Positions 59,851 through 64,000 of a stretch of DNA of 64,000 nt are shown in pieces (the stretch's first letter is position 1; the number at the start of each line of letters is the position of its first letter). The position numbers and the translations under genes are program-made. Source of the DNA: Sclerodactyla briareus. Its lineage: Eukaryota > Echinodermata > Holothuroidea > Dendrochirotida > Sclerodactylidae. The notes beneath the pieces were generated by a model. The model had not been told where the DNA came from. It made no database searches and saw only the letters and a program-made list of their open reading frames with translations. The stretch covers positions 1 to 64,000 of the forward strand of contig JAODTK010005658.1 in the NCBI GenBank assembly GCA_026419785.1, given 5' to 3'.

Positions 59851-59884
59851 GGATCTATTGCCTGCTGACCGAGGCAATAGATCC
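59851..59884. repeat. Perfect hairpin, 13-bp stem
   Basis: GGATCTATTGCCT and AGGCAATAGATCC surround the 8-nt loop GCTGACCG. No T-run follows and no gene ends here, so a terminator reading is not supported. Confidence 0.7.
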
Positions 59885-60420
59885 ACAATCCTGGAGAGGA
59901 GAGTTTCCAGGTCAATTCAGTCGACTCGGACCATGCATATCAACACAGGTAGCAAGGCGGTAAAAGTTTAATGGGATACAAGACACGGTAAAAACAGCAA
60001 GGACTGAGGGAATAAAGTTATGAAGAAAGAATGAGATAAAAAAAGACAAGATACCCGTGACAAAAATAAAAATCCATTAAACACACGGCCCTAAACTGAG
60101 TATTATATTCACAGAAGCATTAGCTGTTTATAAGTTAATGGACACAATTTGGGATGGATGTGAAATGCCGACGTGCACAGGGTTTTTTCCCAGGATCGGA
60201 CCTATCCCACGCGCTACGAGTTTTTATATTCATCGTCCCCGGGGGCCTGATGAGATATCATACAGTTCGCTATTTTGCACCTTACTCACTGTTGCTGATG
60301 ATCGTATCAAGGTGGCTATTGTAACAAGTGTTGCTAGTTAAGAATGTACCCACTGAGGGGTACGCCATGATGGGGTAGGTGCTGGGTGGTCCAGCAATGA
60401 GGTGCGCGGATTGGTGCCTG
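59885..60420. other. No gene seen
   Basis: Unremarkable; short frames only. Confidence 0.35.
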
Positions 60421-60423
60421 TTA

Positions 60424-61092
60424 AGCCGCGTTTCCATGCACGCTGGCGGGCGGGCGGGTGGGCTGTCTAAATCGCTAGCGTTATTTTCAATGGAGCCGTT
60501 TCCATGCACGCGGGCGGGCTTGTAGCCCGATAATGGAGAGTGAGGGCAATTTTATGTTCAATAATGTTCCAAACAACATTCAAACGCGTTTAAAAACTAG
60601 GGATGAGATTTTATACAGAATTATTTCTCTATTTTTAACGGCAGACACCTATTTGAAACATATATACATGTTTATTGACTAAACATTGATATGTAAAGAT
60701 TTGCTAATTAAATCTCTAAAACTGCAATTGTGAAGTTTTAATAGTGGATGGGCCGTAATCGATGACATTCAAAACAATGGTTCTCAGAAAAAAAAATACT
60801 GGGGTTAGGTGTGTAAAACACCTGGATGCGTCTGGTGTTTCATGAATAATAATTAATAATAATAATATAATAATAATAATAATAATCATAATACTACTAA
60901 TAATATAATAATAATAATAAATAAATAACAACAATAAAAAATAATAGTAGGTAAATCGGTTCTTATATAGCGCATGTACACAATTAACAGTGAGGTGCGT
61001 GACTCGAGAAAACGCCCACCGCCCGAGTGCATGGAAACGAGTCTTCCAATTACGACCGCCAGTCCGCCCGCGTGCATGGAAAAAACGCCGCT
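60424..61092. mobile_element. PIF/Harbinger-type MITE with TTA duplications
   Basis: Left AGCCGCGTTTCCATGCACGC and the inverse of the right end (AGCGGCGTTTTTTCCATGCA) form terminal inverted repeats that run on into GGGCGG-rich text. TTA flanks both sides (60421-60423 and 61093-61095), the TWA-type 3-bp target duplication of PIF/Harbinger elements. A second, subterminal copy of 'GTTTCCATGCACGCGGGCGG' is at 60498-60520, with its inverse near 61020-61035. No transposase; 669 bp including a nested SINE tail and AAT array. Confidence 0.75.
60842..61005 (-). mobile_element. SINE 3' end and (ATT)n tail nested in the MITE
   Basis: On the minus strand 'CACTGTTAATTGTG', then ATGCGCTATATAAGAACC, then an ATT array (plus 60842-60952) matches the 3' end of the SINE at 27805-28085. 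Only the 3' part is present, so it is 5'-truncated. Confidence 0.6.
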
Positions 61093-61095
61093 TTA

Positions 61096-64000
61096 GTGAG
61101 TGTGTGTGTGTGTTTGCATCGGATTGCTTGTCTGTCAGTTGCTTTCATGGTTTTCGCGATATCTCAACTTAGGCTAGCTCAAATATTAAAAAAAAACAGG
61201 TGTTACTCTAAATTAGATGAAAATGTAAAATTTGTGTGATGAAATGTATGGGAGGGATTTTCATTTTTTTATCAATTTTTCACTATTGGCTGAATGATTT
61301 CAGATTTCGGCCAGAACAAAAAGATGGGACCTGCGCTCTCCATCATGTAATTGTGAAGAGGAGAACCAAGATACACTTTCTCCTATCTTTAGTACCGTAA
61401 TTAACACGGTCATGCATAGGCATAGCAGCGACCGTACAGAGTCTGCAGACTGTTGTGTTGACTATGACTGCTGGCTCAATCAGACGCGTGCATGCTGACC
61501 ACTCCAGTCAATATGCGCTCAAAATTTTCCCTTTCCTATAAGAAAAAGTAGTAAGTACATTAGCTTATTAAATTCTCCGGATCTGACAACACCTCTACTA
61601 CCTGGAAGTCAAGTGTCAAATACCAAATATACAGTATAATTACTAGAAAAAGAGTGGCGCTAGGAGCTGTGCTAGGCGAAGATATTTTTAAGTGATAGAT
61701 ACAAATTAATCTCCTATACCTACACTGTTACGCGAAATGGCGAACCATGGAGACCATTTTAAGATTGGACTCAATCAATTCTAATTTGTACTCTTAGGTG
61801 GTAGGCTATTTTGTGGCACGCACACCTTGCCAACAATATCAGGACCTAACATTTCATTCCTGTCGCCCCAAGCAGCAATGAAGTATATGGGAGGAGGTAC
61901 ATCCATGCACGCAATCAGTATCTTTCAGTGTGTTAGAGTCACATGTGTAGACCTACGTATATAGTGTTTCTAGAACTAAAGAAAACCTCCAAGTTTCGAA
62001 CACCAACCTCCAGATTTCTTGAAATTCTGAAGGTTGACAGGTCTCGTGGACAATACCGCCGACATTTAACACCACGGAAATTGTAACTCCTTTTGAGGTC
62101 ATTTGAGATCGTTTCATTTGTGCTGTCTAAATGTTCATATCAGTCAAACGCTGATGCTATGGAATGTATTATATTTAGGGACATAAAAAATAAGATCACG
62201 CCCGCTCACTTCAACCACCACCCCCTCCAAAAAAAAGGCAAGGAATCACTACGCAGTGTTGCGTTCTTGTTACAACTTGTTTCGAAATATGTACCTCAAA
62301 ACCCACTAGGCAATGACGTATATGGTACCAAACGCACATACGTTGTGTGGCATGTCGTGGTCAGGAGGAATACAAGTTGACGTTCAGTCATTCATAGAAA
62401 AAACTTCGAAGGAGTGATCGGTGCGTACACTCTCCATTGATATGGTTTGCCGGAAGCTATACGCTCCAGTCAGCAACAGGAGCGAACCGGATACCGGGAA
62501 ACCAGGGGTTTACCCTTAGGTGATACGGTCGTTAACAGTTTGTGTATACAATAATCTATACATATTTATACAGTCTATGGGATGCTCGTCAGCTTCCCTG
62601 TACTACTGTACTATGTTCTATGTTTAACTGAATGCTAGTTTCGCAGCCTCGATTTTTGGTCTTCCGAGGGATGGTCGAGGGGACTTTCATTAGTAAAGGA
62701 AATGACTTGGTTGTTGTTACAAACTAGAATCAAGGTTAAAGTTTTGAGAGCGCCCGGTGATGAAGCAGTATCGGTTGGGGTTTGATACGAGTGACGTAGG
62801 CTACATGAATAGGGTCTGGTGCGATCTTTTTTTTATTCTTGGTTTAAAGGAGGGAGTTTTTGGAGCAAATCTTTAAATATAATGGTTTAATTCCGTCGAC
62901 CTCACGTGAGTGACTACGAAGACGGTCGGGATCAATTTGTAAATGGTCTCCAGCACCATTGGGCCGGAATCTTATCTGCATGTGACGTGAGCACTGGTCT
63001 TCAAATTGCGGACACTTTTGGGAGAGAACTGGTGTTTAATATACACGCCCATATCTCCTCAAACCAGATGGATATAACCTGCGCGGAGAGACTGCAAATG
63101 AAACTAAAATAATATGCATTTAGAATTAAATTAGGTTAACTATCATAATTATCATGAATATAATATTTGTGGTGAATATAGTACCGGCAATAAGTAATTA
63201 TGATAATTGTCGCCGGATCTGAGTACCGCACCCAATCTGCAGCCAAATCTTAATTTCTGTGGTATTTTTGACGGCAGCCTAATAGGGTCATCGTAGACAA
63301 ACTCGTCTCCTAAAATACAAAATCGTTCTGCAATCATGTTTTAAATTTTGCCTTCGTTTTGCCTATTTGTTCTTTTCGTTTTGTGGATTTTTTTCGTTTT
63401 GCCGAGAGAATTCCCAGAACCGGAGCCCCTCCAAAAAAATCGTAGAGAGCGCTACAGCAAATTTTTCCTGCCGCCAGTGCGAAAGAAGCATCATGATCTA
63501 ATTAGATCTAGAACATGACACAACTGAGTAGCATGTATTGCTGATTGCTTGAAACAGTTAATTTAAGTATTTTTATCCTCAATTATTTCATCAAATTCAG
63601 GCAAATTCTTCTCCAACCTGTATCATCGATTCACCGTAACATCGATTGTTTTATTGAATGATGAAAGCTGGATGAAAAGCCCTCTCAGGAGGCGCGTAAA
63701 TAAATGTATTTTTTACATGATGACGGCAGCACACACAGTTGTTACTAATTTCATGATTCTTAACTGTAGACAGATAAAAGCAAGGCCAATCGATTCAGCA
63801 TTTTTCAATTTGCGAACATTTTGGACAATAGTCATGTCCAGTAACTATGTGGCCATGAAGACCGCGTATAGATTTATTTCCCTTCGATACATGAAACGAT
63901 AACATAATTCCCTATGTATGTAACTTGTGTTCCTATCCTATGAGATAGTCCCGCTGTACTTCCAGAAAGACATTACCTTGGACTATGATATTATCGTCAA
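61096..64000. other. No firm gene; 95-codon frame at 62093-62380
   Basis: GT-rich tract at 61096-61112. The plus-strand frame 62093-62380 (MRSFEIVSFVLSKCSYQSNA at its start) is the longest clean frame but has no domain or splice context that I recognise. Other frames at 62906-63112 and 63654-63902 are equally anonymous. No repeats with clear ends. Confidence 0.3.

Noticed and set aside
59851-59884. Transcription terminator
   Set aside because: No T-run, no gene upstream and an animal context.
62093-62380. Small gene encoding 95 residues
   Set aside because: Open but anonymous: no motif, no splice signals and typical of the longest chance frames in this window.
1-64000. LTR retroelement, endogenous retrovirus or Polinton
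   Set aside because: I looked for paired long direct repeats, integrase or protease words and capsid-like frames and saw none. The long-TIR element at 20817-23048 is too short and lacks any gene.

Overview
The window is animal, non-coding, repeat-dense nuclear DNA. It has no operons, no bacterial-type genes and no long open frame: the longest frame (198 codons) and the rest of that length look like chance. The repeat content points to a marine invertebrate, most likely an invertebrate deuterostome (echinoderm, hemichordate or cephalochordate). The pointers are an L2-type LINE with a 2A-like NPGP motif and a PHD-like finger, an RTE-type LINE, several tRNA-derived SINEs (one ending in the widespread 'GCGCTATATAAGAAC' tail), PIF/Harbinger- and hAT-like MITEs, and many G/C-run elements with GGGCGT-type ends. 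The organism assignment is inference. Frequent one-base slips inside otherwise well-kept LINE words, and very uneven homopolymer lengths, suggest either neutral decay or uncorrected long-read indels.

Layout. 0-16 kb is dominated by a mosaic set of non-autonomous elements with poly-G/poly-C blocks. Family A has copies at 6501-7552, 9255-9440 and 10680-11723; family B at 1790-3723 and 13238-15029; family D at 9468-10022; and stray ends lie at about 8426, 15600 and 55150. They share modules, and family B carries internal tandem repeats of about 200 bp. A 600-bp-period dimer repeat lies at 5203-6330. 16-24 kb holds an 821-bp inverted-repeat element full of ACGCGT palindromes and a 2.2-kb element with long, diverged AT-rich terminal inverted repeats. 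27-33 kb holds two minisatellites, one of them a two-type alternating array that recurs at 47.6 kb, plus SINEs and a 25-bp AT-rich repeat. 36-37.6 kb has a broken minus-strand multi-copy ORF with a cysteine-rich CXC-like block.

40.7-43.6 kb is a nearly full-length but inactive RTE-type LINE. 44.6-45.5 kb is a tandem repeat of about 145 bp. 49.5-52.7 kb has two minus-strand L2-type LINE pieces (an N-terminal 2A/PHD region and a 3' reverse-transcriptase region). 53-61 kb has a SINE with a cloverleaf-like head and an (AT)n tail, a strong perfect hairpin, a hAT-type MITE with near-matching 8-bp flanks, and a PIF/Harbinger-type MITE with TTA target duplications and a SINE tail nested inside it.

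No host gene can be called with confidence. One candidate exon (24811-24990) has a good splice acceptor and protein-like reading. I found no rRNA, no CRISPR array and no recognisable LTR retroelement or Polinton. I found no convincing new functional system; the most unusual material is the mosaic G/C-run element set, the ACGCGT-rich element and the alternating satellite.
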